Part shown: in pieces, positions 1 through 8,967 of the stretch
Layout of the letters: every line of letters starts with the position of its first letter
How positions within the stretch are numbered: position 1 is the stretch's first letter
Assembly: GCF_006494815.1 (NCBI RefSeq)
Contig: NZ_CP041091.1
Span: 682,001 to 746,000 of the forward strand
Length of the DNA stretch: 64,000 nt
Origin: Nocardioides sambongensis
Lineage (GTDB): Bacteria > Actinomycetota > Actinomycetes > Propionibacteriales > Nocardioidaceae
Reading direction: 5' to 3'
Made by a program: the position numbers and the translations under genes
Notes under the pieces: model-generated
Database searches by the model: none
Seen by the model: the letters and a program-made list of their open reading frames with translations, nothing else
What the model was told of the DNA's origin: nothing

Positions 1-2
1 TC

Positions 3-1069
3 TACTTCGAGGCCGAGAAGGAAGATCTCGACGCGGGCGGCAAGCCCGGGCTGCGCAAGGTCGGCTACTCCAAGGAACGCAGGGTCGACCCGCAGATCGT
101 GGTCGGGCTGCTGGTCGACCGGACCGGGTTCCCCTTGAGATCGGCTGCTTCGAGGGCAACAAAGCGGAGACGTTGACGATCTTGCCGATCATCGAGCAGT
201 TCCAGACCCGCCACGGCCTGACGGACATGGTCGTGGTTGCTGACGCCGGGATGCTGTCCGCGACCAACCTGCGTGAACTCGACGAAGCGGGGCTGCGGTT
301 CATCGTCGGATCACGCGTCACCAAGGCGCCCAAGGATCTGGAGTCCCACTTCCGCTGGCACGGGGATGCGTTCACCGACGCCCAGATCATCGACACCCTC
401 ACCCCACGCGACCAACGCGCCACCAAGTCGACTTCCAGCACCGGTCCGGCGGCGAGTGACCCGAACGTGCGCGCCGAGCCGGTGTGGGACCCCGAGATCC
501 ATCAGCGGTCCTGGCGCGCGGTGTGGGCCTACTCCGCGAAACGAGCAGTGCGCGACAACAAGACGCTCACGCTGCAGGAGAACAAGGCCCGTGCCGTCGT
601 GAACGGGGAGAAGACCGCGCGGACCCCGCGGTTCGTGAAGACCAGCAACGGCAACCGGAGCCTGGACGAGGCGTCGCTGGCCAGAGCCCGGCGGCTGGTC
701 GGGTTGAAGGGCTACGTCACCAACATCCCCGCCACCGTGATGGGTCCCGGGGAGATCATCGCCAGCTATCACGACCTGTGGCGAGTCGAGCAGTCGTTTC
801 GGATGTCCAAGACCGACCTGAAGGCCCGGCCGATGTTCCACCACACCCGCGATGCGATCGAGGCGCACCTGACCATCGTGTTCGCTGCACTCGCCATCGC
901 GCGTCACCTTCAAGACGCCACCGGGCTTACCATCCGCAAGATCGTGCAGACCCTGCGTCCGCTACAGCAGGTCACCGTCCGGATCGCCGGCCACGAGCAC
1001 CTCGCGAACGACCCGCTCACACCCGGCGCCGCCGCCATCCTTCACGCCCTGGACACCGCTGCCGAGTGA
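3..1069 (+). mobile_element. IS1634-like transposase, copy 1 (5'-truncated by window edge, frameshifted)
   Basis: DDE transposase of the IS1634 (IS4-like) group. Seen: a catalytic Asp context VVADAGM and, near the C-terminus, the Y-(2)-R-(3)-E-(6)-K signature in YHDLWRVEQSFRMSKTD, so the catalytic residues are intact. The start lies left of the window. The reading frame shifts at a run of four C (131-134): upstream it reads DRTGFPL, downstream EIGCFEGNKAE, and a fifth C joins the two without loss. The downstream part opens at 173 only because of this break. After the stop comes GGTGGCACGACTCAGG (about 1079-1094), which recurs in variant form after copy 3 and is probably part of the IS end. 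Whether it is a true pseudogene or a base-calling artefact cannot be settled here. Confidence 0.85.
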
Positions 1070-1101
1070 CACACCCCGGTGGCACGACTCAGGAGGATCG
1101 G

Positions 1102-1640
1102 GTCATCAACTACCGGTACCGCGCCGACCGTGCCCGCAGGACGCTGCGCGGGATCGATGAGCAGGTCGGCAAGGCCGAGAAGGCAGTCGCCGGGAAGATC
1201 GCGGTCAAGCGGAACCGCTACCTCCAGCTCGCCGGCGGCACCAGATCGGTGAACCGGGAACTCGAAGCCAAGCCCGGATGCTGGCTGGCTGGACGAGCTA
1301 CACCACCAGCCTGGTCGACGCCGAACCGGAGTTCGTGATTGGCGCCCATCACCAGCTGTGGCACATCGACAAGAGCTTCCGGATGTCCAAACACGATCTC
1401 AAGGCACGGTCGATCTACCACTACAAGCGCGAATCGATCCAGGCACACATGAACATCGTGTTCGCCGCGCTCGCCGTTACCCGGCTCGTCGAGTCCGCGA
1501 CCGACTGGTCGATCAAGCACTTCGCCCGCACCGCACGCCGCGATCCCACCGTCCAGATCAAGGTCGGCGAACACACGATCACCGCCGAGGATCCGCTGCC
1601 CGTCGATCTACGCGACGCGCTCGCACAGATCAACTGGGGC
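1102..1640 (+). mobile_element. IS1634-like transposase remnant, copy 2 (divergent C-terminal fragment)
   Basis: Second, more diverged transposase fragment lying directly behind copy 1. It begins mid-protein (NYRYRADRARRTL...), shifts frame near 1267-1275, and continues as LAGWTSYTTSLVDAEPEF. The catalytic signature is degraded: copy 1 has YHDLWRVEQSFR where this copy reads HHQLWHIDKSFR, so the Tyr, Arg and Glu are replaced by His, His and Asp. It has lost its N-terminal half. It is fused in frame to the next fragment at about 1640, so a single open frame (1278-1931) spans two unrelated insertions. Certainly inactive. Confidence 0.75.
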
Positions 1641-1649
1641 ACTAACTTG

Positions 1650-2133
1650 GCTCGAGTCAGGTCAAACGGCGAGAACATCGCCAAGGCACCACGGTTCGTG
1701 ATGATCATCAACGGCACCAGAACCCTCGATGGAGAATCTCGGGCACATCGGCTGGTCGGGCTGAAGGGCTACGCCACCAACATCCCCGCCGCCGTGATGC
1801 CCGCCGTCGAGGTCACCGCCTGCTACCACGACCTATGGAGGGTCGAGCAGTCTTTCCGGATGGGCAATACCGATTTACGGGCGCGGCCGATGTTCCACCA
1901 CACCCCCCGACGCGATCGAGAGGCCACCTGAGCATCGTGTTCGCCGCGCGCCCGCTGTCGCGCGTCGCCTACAAGACGTGACCGGGCTCAGCATCCGCAA
2001 GGTCGTCCAGATCCCGCGGCCGTTTCCCGCAGATCAGCTTCCGCGTCGCCGGTCACGAAAACATTGCATACGACCCGCTCCCCCCTCGCAATCCCGGGAA
2101 CTCATTCACGCGCTGGGCATCGAGTCCAACTGA
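1650..2133 (+). mobile_element. IS1634-like transposase remnant, copy 3
   Basis: Third fragment, closely resembling copy 1 (NGENIAKAPRFV against NGEKTARTPRFV, then VGLKGYATNIPAAVM and YHDLWRVEQSFRM). Frame is lost at about 1905-1920 (FHHTPRRDRE instead of FHHTRDAIEA) and again near 1950, so the C-terminus is scattered over three frames up to about 2133. It is followed by GGTGGCACGATCCAGG (about 2141-2156), the counterpart of the sequence behind copy 1. That supports copies 1 and 3 being the same IS type with a preserved right end. No intact terminal inverted-repeat pair could be assigned. Confidence 0.7.
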
Positions 2134-2237
2134 CGCCCCACGGTGGCACGATCCAGGTGATAGACCACGTGTGACGATCCTGGGATCTGCGCGGGGAGGT
2201 CCCGACCTCCAACCATCGAATATCGGGAAGCCGAAAT

Positions 2238-2426
2238 TCAGTCGTCGCCCCTAGCGCGTCGGTTCCGGAACGAGTGGAGAAGCACAAGAGTGCCGGTCAG
2301 CACCAAGGTGCCAGCGAGAGTTAACTCGAACCATCCTACAGCGAATCCCGAAACTGCGAGGACGGCAACTCCAAGAATCGCCATGACGGCGCCTATGAGA
2401 GGTGCCCTACTTTTCCTGTCAGTCAT
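2238..2426 (-). CDS. small two-helix membrane protein in accessory region
   Basis: 62 aa. Start chosen at ATG 2426 because it overlaps the stop of the upstream minus-strand gene as ATGACTGA, a translational-coupling arrangement. Sequence shows a short basic N-terminus (MTDRKSRAP), two hydrophobic helices (about residues 9-29 and 31-49) and a basic tail ending RNRRARGDD. No family recognised. Base composition of this gene and its partner is clearly poorer in G+C than the rest of the window, which suggests transfer. The arrangement of a secreted-looking aromatic protein followed by a coupled small membrane protein resembles a toxin or bacteriocin with its immunity protein, but that is inference only. 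Confidence 0.5.
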   Translation of the reverse strand: MTDRKSRAPLIGAVMAILGVAVLAVSGFAVGWFELTLAGTLVLTGTLVLLHSFRNRRARGDD

Positions 2427-2760
2427 TCGTCCACCAGGTCCAAGTGCCGTTTGAGTGTGCGCGAATTGTGTTCTCGGGATACGAGTGCCCAAAAGTGACT
2501 CCGCCGAACTCGTTCTTGAGGTGGCCCTTCTTGTAGTAATAGTGCCCGCTAATGTCAGAGCCGTCTGACCACTCATAGAAGTACTTCTTGGTCTTCACAT
2601 TGCCCTCCCAGGACACCGTGCCCCATTCTACGTCAATGTCCCAACCGGTTTTCACAGTGTTCACCGTGATCCAGCGTTGTGTTCGGAACCAGCACCACTT
2701 GGTCCACGTAATGTACTTGTACAGAACCTGAGTATGGGAGATGTTGTGCTTCCTGTTGGT
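2419..2760 (-). pseudogene. truncated Trp/Tyr-rich protein, 5' end lost
   Basis: Only the C-terminal part (about 110 residues) looks native: it runs from about KVTLTNRKHNISH to a terminal TWTWWTND and is extraordinarily rich in Trp, Tyr, His and Gly with alternating polar residues, as in small secreted beta-sheet proteins. Upstream of about 2760 the open frame continues to 3045 but becomes antisense to the conjugative helicase, so the true N-terminus, including any signal peptide, was probably removed by a rearrangement. The right boundary given is approximate. The gene is coupled to the small membrane protein downstream. Family not recognised; faint resemblance to small secreted bacteriocins is not enough for a call. 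Confidence 0.4.
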
Positions 2761-5608
2761 CAGAGTGACCTTGCGACACCCGGCCTCTTTGGAGGTGCCC
2801 CCAGAGCCACTTTCGACCCGCCCGATGATGTCACGATCGTTGATGGCCCTCCCGCCTCCGCCATTTTCGGCGCCGACATCGTCGTCGGAGGCCACCAACG
2901 ACGACGACCTCGGCATCGAGTGGGAGTTGCGGCAGAGGGGGCCGGATCGGAACCCGCGGTGGGAGATCACCGGCGTGACCGATGACCTGATCACGGAGTT
3001 CTCCAGCCGAACGCGCGAGATCGAGGTGAAAAAGGACGAGCTCATCGCCGACTACCTCACCCGCCACGGACGCCGACCCTCAGCCAAAACCATTGTGGAG
3101 TTGCGGGCGCAAGCCACGCTGGCTACGCGTCCGGCGAAGGAGGTCCGGTCCCTCGCCGACCTGACCACCGAGTGGCGTCAGCGGGCTGCCGAACGGTTGG
3201 GCACCGACCCCACGAGGTGGGCACAGACCCTGGTCGGGCGCGACCCCGATGCGTTGACGGTGGACGACGTCCCACCGACCGCGATCCAGACGATCGCCGA
3301 TGACGTGGTCGCGGCGGTGTCGGTGAAGCGGGCGGTGTGGACGCATTGGAATCTGGTGGCCGAGGCGGCGAAGCAGACCATGGACCTACGGTTCGCCACC
3401 ACCACCGACCGCGAGGCCGTCGCCGGCCTCATCGTGGACGCGGCCCAGGCACGCTCAGTAGTCCTCACGCCGCCGGAGCTCGCGAGCACCCCGACAAGGC
3501 TCCAGCGCGAGGACGGCACGAGCCGGTTCCGACCCCGGCATGGCGAGAAGTACTCCTCGACCGCAGCGCTTGAGGCCGAGGCGCGATTGTTGGCACGCGC
3601 CGAGAAGGTGACTGCGCCAACGGTGGCAGCCAGGGCCGCGGGGCGAGCAGGTGGTGGTGGCACGGTCCCGCTGACTGACGAGCAGCGGCGTGCGGCTGAG
3701 AGCATCTGTCGCTCAGGGCGCCAAGTGGACGTGTTGGTCGGGCCCGCTGGGGCTGGGAAGACCACCACGATGAGGGCGCTCCGCGCGGCCTGGGTCAGCG
3801 AGCACGGGCGGGGGAGTGTGGTCGGCCTGGCGCCGTCTGCCGCCGCAGCCCAGGCGCTGGCCGATGACCTCGGCGTCGCCTGCGAGAACACCTCGAAGTG
3901 GCTTCACGAGTACGACCACGGCCGAACCGAACTGCGCCGCGGTCAGCTGGTGATCGTCGACGAGGCGACTCTGGCTGACACGGTGACGATCGATCGGCTC
4001 ACGGGAATCGCCGCTGGCGCGGGCGCCAAGGTCCTGCTGGTCGGTGACCCTCACCAGCTTCAGTCCGTCGATGTCGGCGGAGCCTTCGCACTCCTGGTCG
4101 ATCGGCGTACGGACGCTCCGCGGTTGAACGAGATCCACCGGTTCGCCAACGAGTGGGAGAAGGAAGCCTCACTCGCGCTGAGCCGCGGAGACGTCCAGGT
4201 CATCTCGACTTACGGCCGCCACCAGCGGATCCGCGAAGGGCTCACTGAGGAGATGGTCGACGCCGCATACGGCGCCTGGCGCTCCGACTGCGCCGCCGGG
4301 CGCGCCAGCATCCTCGTGACGGAGTCGGCTCGCGACGTCCGCTTGCTCAACGAACGCGCCCGGGCCGAGCGGCTGCTCTTGGAGGGTGCGGTCGACCACC
4401 GCGAGGTCGACCTGATCGACGGCTGCCGAGCCTCGGTCGGCGACGTCGTCATCACGCGCCAGAACGACCGCCGGATCCGGACCACGCGAGGCGGGTGGGT
4501 GAAGAACGGCGACCGGTGGCTGATCACCGACATACGGCGGGACAGCTCTGTCGTCGTCAAGCGCCTCGGAGGCGACGGCCGGCGAACAGTCCTGCCGCCG
4601 CAGTATGTTGCCGAACACCTCGACCTCGGGTTCGCCGTCACCGCGCATAGAGCCCAGGGCGTCACCGTCGACACCGCGCACGTCGTCGTGACCGCATCCA
4701 CGACCCGCGAGAACCTCTACGTCTCGATGACCCGCGGCCGCGAGTCCAACATCGCGTACGTCGCCCTCGATCAGCCCGACGACAGCCACTCCACCCCCGG
4801 GGCGGATGACGTCACTGCCAGGACGGTTCTGTATGGCGTCCTGCAGCACAGTGGCGCCGACCTGTCGGCCACCCAAACGATCGAGGCCGAGTACGAGCTC
4901 CACGGGGGCATCGACCGTCTCGCGGCCGAACTCGAGACGATTGCCGCCGAAGCTCAGCACGACCGCTTCGCCGACCTGCTCAGCCGCTCCGGGCTGACCG
5001 CCGGGCAGCACGCCGCGGTCGTCGAGTCGACAGCCTTCGGCCCCCTCGCTGCGGCACTTCGTCGCGCCGAGGCATACCACCACGACCTTGAGCGTCTTCT
5101 GCCTCGAGTCGTCGGGCGGCACGGTCTCGAGGACGCCGACGACATCGCCGCGGTGCTCCGCTACCGAGTCGACAAGCTTGCAGCGACTCCGCCGCGCGGC
5201 TGCCGGCTCCGTCCACGACTGATCGCCGGCCTGATCCCCGAGCCGCTCGGCCCGATGTCAGCTGAGGACCGGGAGGCGATCGACGAACGGAAGGAGCTGA
5301 TCGAGTCGCGTGCTCGCGCCCTCGCCAACGACGCAGTCTCCAGCAATGAGGCGTGGACGCGGCGGCTCGGATCTCGTCCGCGTGGCCCGGGTCCTGACGA
5401 AGCCTGGCTCAATGCGGTGTCGACGGTCGCGGCATACCGGGACCGCTACAAGATCATCGCTGATCCGCCGGTGGGCGGCAGCACCAAAAATGACGCCCAA
5501 CGGGCGGATCGTCAGCGTGTGTTGGCCGCCCTCCGTCGGGCTGGGTCGGCGTTCGAGCGCCCCGCTGCGTCGCCGTCGATGGAGTCTCGAGCCATTCCGG
5601 TTCCATAG
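2741..5608 (+). pseudogene. MobF/TraA-type conjugative relaxase-helicase, relaxase domain missing
   Basis: The open frame encodes 955 aa, but recognisable homology begins only near residue 55-70 (WEITGVTDDLITEF), the segment that normally follows the relaxase domain in TrwC/TraA-like MobF proteins. The N-terminal relaxase, with its catalytic Tyr residues and metal-binding His triad, is absent, and the first 50 or so residues are junction sequence. The RecD-like helicase is complete: Walker A GPAGAGKTT (334-342), Walker B VIVDEAT (Asp407-Glu408), and a C-terminal motif TAHRAQG (634-640) followed by YVSMTRGRES. The family normally nicks oriT and unwinds plasmid or ICE DNA; this remnant could only unwind. 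Actinobacterial homologues are usually well over 1,100 aa. Real translation start, if any, is uncertain. Confidence 0.8.
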
Positions 5609-5707
5609 GCGGCCGCGGGGTGTTGTTGTCCACAAGGGACATGGGACGTCCTCCGCGCAATGGGTGGCGCGGCGTATCGAGAAGGTCTCGACCACCTGGA
5701 GGGACCT

Positions 5708-6061
5708 GTGCTGATCTTGATCGCGTTGCCCGTCCTCGTCGCCGTCGCGGCGGTCCATCGCTACCTGCAGTTCTACGCGCCCACGAACGTGCTCGCGCGT
5801 CGAGTCCGCACGGCGTTCCCGACGTTTCGCATGGTCTTGGCGCTGTTGGCGTTCGCCGCCGTGCTGCTGGTGCTGATGCACGTCATCGCTGGGTCCATCG
5901 CGGCCGGTGCCCCTGGTTGGCTCAACCTGGTCGTGCTCGTTCTCGCATGGGACACGCTCAAGGTCGGATGCCTTGCCCTGGCCGTCGGTCTCCGTAGGAT
6001 CTCCGTCGCTGCGCGGCGGGCCGCGGGCGCACGTCACCGGGTCGCGCTGCCCGCTTCGTAG
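5708..6061 (+). CDS. small integral membrane protein of the conjugative remnant
   Basis: 117 aa. GTG 5708 chosen because GGAGGG (5698-5703) sits at correct spacing; the upstream ATG at 5660 has no ribosome binding site. Three hydrophobic segments: residues 1-15, about 36-62 and about 70-92, followed by a basic Arg/Ala tail. Starts 99 bases after the helicase frame ends, on the same strand, so probably co-mobilised cargo or part of the transfer apparatus. No family recognised and no catalytic motif seen. Confidence 0.6.
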   Translation: MLILIALPVLVAVAAVHRYLQFYAPTNVLARRVRTAFPTFRMVLALLAFAAVLLVLMHVIAGSIAAGAPGWLNLVVLVLAWDTLKVGCLALAVGLRRISVAARRAAGARHRVALPAS

Positions 6062-6070
6062 GATTGCCCC

Positions 6071-6196
6071 GTGTCTGACGATCTCTCCCTCTTCGGCGAT
6101 GACCCAGCGCCGACGCCCGCTGCGTGCGGGTGGGGCACGTCGCCGTCGCGACTCGCTCGGTGCCGACTGCCGTGGCTGGTTGGCCGCAGTCGGTGA
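6071..6196 (+). CDS. short ORF, possible truncated gene start
   Basis: 41 codons from GTG 6071, nine bases after the preceding stop. The first 17 residues (MSDDLSLFGDDPAPTPA) read like the acidic N-terminus of a longer actinobacterial protein, then the sequence degenerates to Arg/Trp-rich text and stops. Probably the beginning of a gene cut by the rearrangement that ends the accessory region. Function unknown. Confidence 0.3.
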   Translation: MSDDLSLFGDDPAPTPAACGWGTSPSRLARCRLPWLVGRSR

Positions 6197-6215
6197 CGAC
6201 CGTAGCGACTTTTCT

Positions 6216-6280
6216 TGCGGACTGTGTGCGGACTACACTCAACAGAAAAGTGAGAACCCGCAGGTCAGAAGTGGTTTTGT
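6216..6280. other. att-like segment at the rnpB 3' boundary
   Basis: Two direct copies of TGCGGACT (6216-6223 and 6227-6234) spaced 11 bases apart, then an A/T-richer stretch that ends at the 3' terminus of rnpB. The 11-base phasing resembles integrase arm sites, and 3' ends of structural RNA genes are classic targets of tyrosine integrases. No integrase gene is visible in the window. Inference. Confidence 0.3.
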
Positions 6281-6657
6281 GGACGGGCTGGCCTGTAAGC
6301 CGGGTTCTGTCCCTGTTGCCAGGGGGCGACCATCCATCTACGACCAGCGTTGCCGGTGGCCTCCAGCGCCCTACCCGTGCACTCGGGCGAGCAGCCCTCC
6401 CGACCGAGGTCGTCGTGCACTGTCTGGACTTGCTCCGGGTGGGGTTTGCCGAGCTGCCCCGGTCACCCGGGGCACTGGTGGGCTCTTACTCCACCGTTTC
6501 ACCCTTGCCGACCCACGAGGAGTCGGCGGTCTGTTCTCTGTGGCACTGTCCCGCGAGTCACCTCGGGTGGGTGTTACCCACCACCCTGCTCTGTGGAGCC
6601 CGGACTTTCCTCGGGACCCCCGAAGGGATCACGCGGTCGCCCGGCCAGCCCGTCCGC
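6281..6657 (-). ncRNA. rnpB: RNase P RNA (bacterial type A)
   Basis: Catalytic RNA of RNase P, which matures the 5' ends of tRNAs. Read on the minus strand, the conserved blocks appear in order: GAGGAAAGTCCGGGCTCC near the 5' end (6596-6613), GGTGAAACGGTGGAGTAAGA, GGAGCAAG, and ACAGAACCCGGCTTAC near the 3' end (6295-6310). The outermost helix P1 is formed by GACGGGCTGGCC (6282-6293) with its complement at 6643-6654. Length about 377 nt, normal for actinobacteria. Its 3' end marks the border with the accessory region. Confidence 0.97.
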
Positions 6658-6715
6658 AGGTCAGCCTAGGCCATCGACCGGGAACAACCGTGTCCCCGGG
6701 ACAGTTCAGGTGGAC

Positions 6716-7147
6716 ATGAACAGCATGCCCTTCGACCCCGAGCAGATGCTCGCCGCCCCGGCGATCGTGTTCCCCGGGCAATCGGCCGGGCACGCCGCGG
6801 CATTCCGCAACGCCTGGGACCTGTTGTCCCGCCGGGCCCCGCGCGAGGCGCTGGAGCTGATTGAGCCCGCGCTCGAGGCCGACCCGGACAACCACGGCCT
6901 GCGCGGCCTGCAGGCGTGGGCCTTCCTGATGCGCGCGCAGCTCGGTCCCGCCGAGAAGGTGCTGCGTGGACTCGTCGAGGACGACCCCTCCGACGTGTGG
7001 TCCCGCCACGCCCTCGGTCGCGCCCTCGAGCGCCAGAGCAGGTACGACGACGCGCTGCCGCACCTGCGCCTGGCAGCCGTGATGAGCGGCGATGTCGAGC
7101 ACGAGCTCGACGTACTCCGCGTCGAGCGGCTGGCCGGGAAGGTCTGA
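6716..7147 (+). CDS. tetratricopeptide-repeat protein
   Basis: 143 aa. Helical repeat protein with at least two TPR-like units: FRNAWDLLSRRAPREALELIEPALEADPDN (split here as repeat one, about residues 30-60) and DVWSRHALGRALERQSRYDDALPHLRLA (about 100-130). Such proteins act as protein-binding scaffolds; no catalytic motif is present and no partner is visible nearby. ATG 6716 chosen (AGGTGG just upstream); GTG 6710 and ATG 6725 are alternatives. Transcribed divergently from rnpB and convergently with the carboxylesterase. Confidence 0.75.
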   Translation: MNSMPFDPEQMLAAPAIVFPGQSAGHAAAFRNAWDLLSRRAPREALELIEPALEADPDNHGLRGLQAWAFLMRAQLGPAEKVLRGLVEDDPSDVWSRHALGRALERQSRYDDALPHLRLAAVMSGDVEHELDVLRVERLAGKV

Positions 7148-7221
7148 CCGGAGCGCGCGCACGAGCTCTCCGGGCAGGGCCCACGAAGCGGGGCTCGAGG
7201 GGCCAGGTCCAGGGCCGGGGC

Positions 7222-8859
7222 TCAGGGGGCGAGCGAGGCCCAGAAGGCGCAGTTCGACGCCGCGGCGACGTCCTCGCGCCTGATCCCTCCGGCGGAGCCG
7301 ATGTCGAGGGCCAGCACGTCACGTGGGCTCCGGTACTCCGGCCAACGGGGGAGGCCCCGACCGAAGGGCACGCCGTAGGTGGCGAAGTTGGTCCAGTACT
7401 CGACCATCGCGTCCGACAGCGACTCCTGCTCGGCGCTCAGCCCGTCGCCGAAGAGCCCGGGGAAGAGGAACGGCAGCTCGGTCGCGTGGGCGGCGCCGTT
7501 CTGGTCGCCGAGGAGTTCGATGAGCGGGTCGGCCGTGCGGTCCTGGAACTGGTAGGCGTAGACCCGCGTGCCGCGGACCCGGTCGGTGACCTGGTAGGCG
7601 TCCACGTGCTCGCAGGTGGACAGCGGACTGTTGGCGTCGCTGAACACGGTGGACAGGGCGATGATCGGCGAGGGGTAGGCCGCCACGGGGTAGCGGTCCA
7701 GCACCGTGGGGGCGGCCGCTGCGAAGGTCCGGGTGAGGATCGCGACGTACTGCTCGGCGGTCAGGGAGGTGCCGTAGTCGAGCGGGACGAAGAGCCGGTT
7801 CTCGTCCAGCGTGTTCCCGTGGATCAGGTCCACCCGGTTGGCGGTGCCATCCACGAAGGCGGCTCGCGCCTGCTGCGGGAGCGCGGCGCCGCCGGCCACC
7901 ATCCGGCCACCGGGCCAGGCCTCCAGCAGGGTCTGCGTGTCGACCGCCCGGAGACAGGCCGCCACGTCCCCGGCCTCCGCGCAGCCGACCTCCTCGACGA
8001 CACCGGCGCCGACCGTCTCGGCCTGCGGCAGTGTCTCGACGTCGGTGGTGCACGAATAGCTCTGCGCGATCGCACGGTCGAAGAGGTCGCGGGCCGTCGG
8101 TGAGACGACGTTGGCGCACACCGAGGACGCGCCCGCGGACTCACCGACGATGGTCACCCGGTCCGGACTGCCGCCGAACGCCCGGATGTTGCGCTGGACC
8201 CACCGCAGCGCCGCCTGCTGGTCGAGCAGCGCGTAGGAGCCCGACCCGAGACGGGGGGCCTCGGCCGTCAGGTCCGACTGCGCCAGGAAGCCGAGCGGCC
8301 CGAGCCGGTAGTTGATCGTCACCACGACCACGTCGCCCTGAGTGGCCAGCTTGGCGGCGTCGTAGCTGCCGCCGGTGCCGGTGAGGAAGGAGCCACCGTG
8401 GATCCACACCATCACCGGACGGCCACCCGGGCGGGGGTGGCGCGAGGTCGGCGTGGTGACGTTCAGGTAGAGGCAGTCCTCCTCCACCGTCGTCGCGTTT
8501 CCGGTCCCGTTGGAGAGCTGGGCGCACTGGCTGCGCGGTGCGGACGCGTCCAGGGTGCCGCGCCACGCACGCACCGGCCGCGGCGGACGGAACCGGAGAT
8601 CCCCGACCGGGGGAGCGGCGTACGGGATGCCCTCGAAGGTGCGGTGGTCGCCCCGGTCCACGCCGCGCACCGCCCCCTCCTGGGTGCGGACGACCGGCTC
8701 GCCCCCGAGCCTGTCGGGGCGCGCGGAGGCCGGTGACGTCGCCGTGCCGAGGCCGGCGGCGAGGAGCGTGAGACCCAGCACGACGGCAACTCCGGCACGG
8801 GCCGGTCGGGAACGGTGGGTCGGACCCAGGCGCAGACCAGAGTGCAGACGACGGCGCAT
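7222..8859 (-). CDS. secreted type-B carboxylesterase
   Basis: 545 aa, alpha/beta-hydrolase of the carboxylesterase/para-nitrobenzyl esterase family that hydrolyses carboxylic esters. Seen: a Sec signal peptide (basic start MRRRLHSGLRLG, hydrophobic core VAVVLGLTLLAAGLG, cleavage near PASA-RP), EDCLYLNV, the oxyanion-hole segment WIHGGSF, nucleophile elbow GESAG with Ser241, and the His context HATELPF typical of the third triad member. GGAGGAGCTCTC precedes the ATG. Family members are usually about 500 aa, so the gene is complete. Substrate cannot be deduced; likely extracellular. Confidence 0.92.
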   Translation of the reverse strand: MRRRLHSGLRLGPTHRSRPARAGVAVVLGLTLLAAGLGTATSPASARPDRLGGEPVVRTQEGAVRGVDRGDHRTFEGIPYAAPPVGDLRFRPPRPVRAWRGTLDASAPRSQCAQLSNGTGNATTVEEDCLYLNVTTPTSRHPRPGGRPVMVWIHGGSFLTGTGGSYDAAKLATQGDVVVVTINYRLGPLGFLAQSDLTAEAPRLGSGSYALLDQQAALRWVQRNIRAFGGSPDRVTIVGESAGASSVCANVVSPTARDLFDRAIAQSYSCTTDVETLPQAETVGAGVVEEVGCAEAGDVAACLRAVDTQTLLEAWPGGRMVAGGAALPQQARAAFVDGTANRVDLIHGNTLDENRLFVPLDYGTSLTAEQYVAILTRTFAAAAPTVLDRYPVAAYPSPIIALSTVFSDANSPLSTCEHVDAYQVTDRVRGTRVYAYQFQDRTADPLIELLGDQNGAAHATELPFLFPGLFGDGLSAEQESLSDAMVEYWTNFATYGVPFGRGLPRWPEYRSPRDVLALDIGSAGGIRREDVAAASNCAFWASLAP

Positions 8860-8967
8860 GAGAGCTCCTCCGAGACGGGTGGCGGGCCTCGCCCGCCGCT
8901 GGTCGCGATGCTAGGGAGCACCGGCGCCCCGTCGATAGGTGCGACCTGCACAGAGCTCGTGGGAACC

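Noticed and set aside
131..139. Programmed -1 frameshift in the first transposase (slippery CCCC before TTG)
   Set aside because: Single-tRNA slippage is possible, but the same base loss in C/G runs in five unrelated chromosomal genes makes a base-calling error the simpler explanation.
1278..1931. A single 217-codon transposase gene
   Set aside because: It is a chance in-frame fusion of two different IS fragments (junction near 1640), each lacking its own start.
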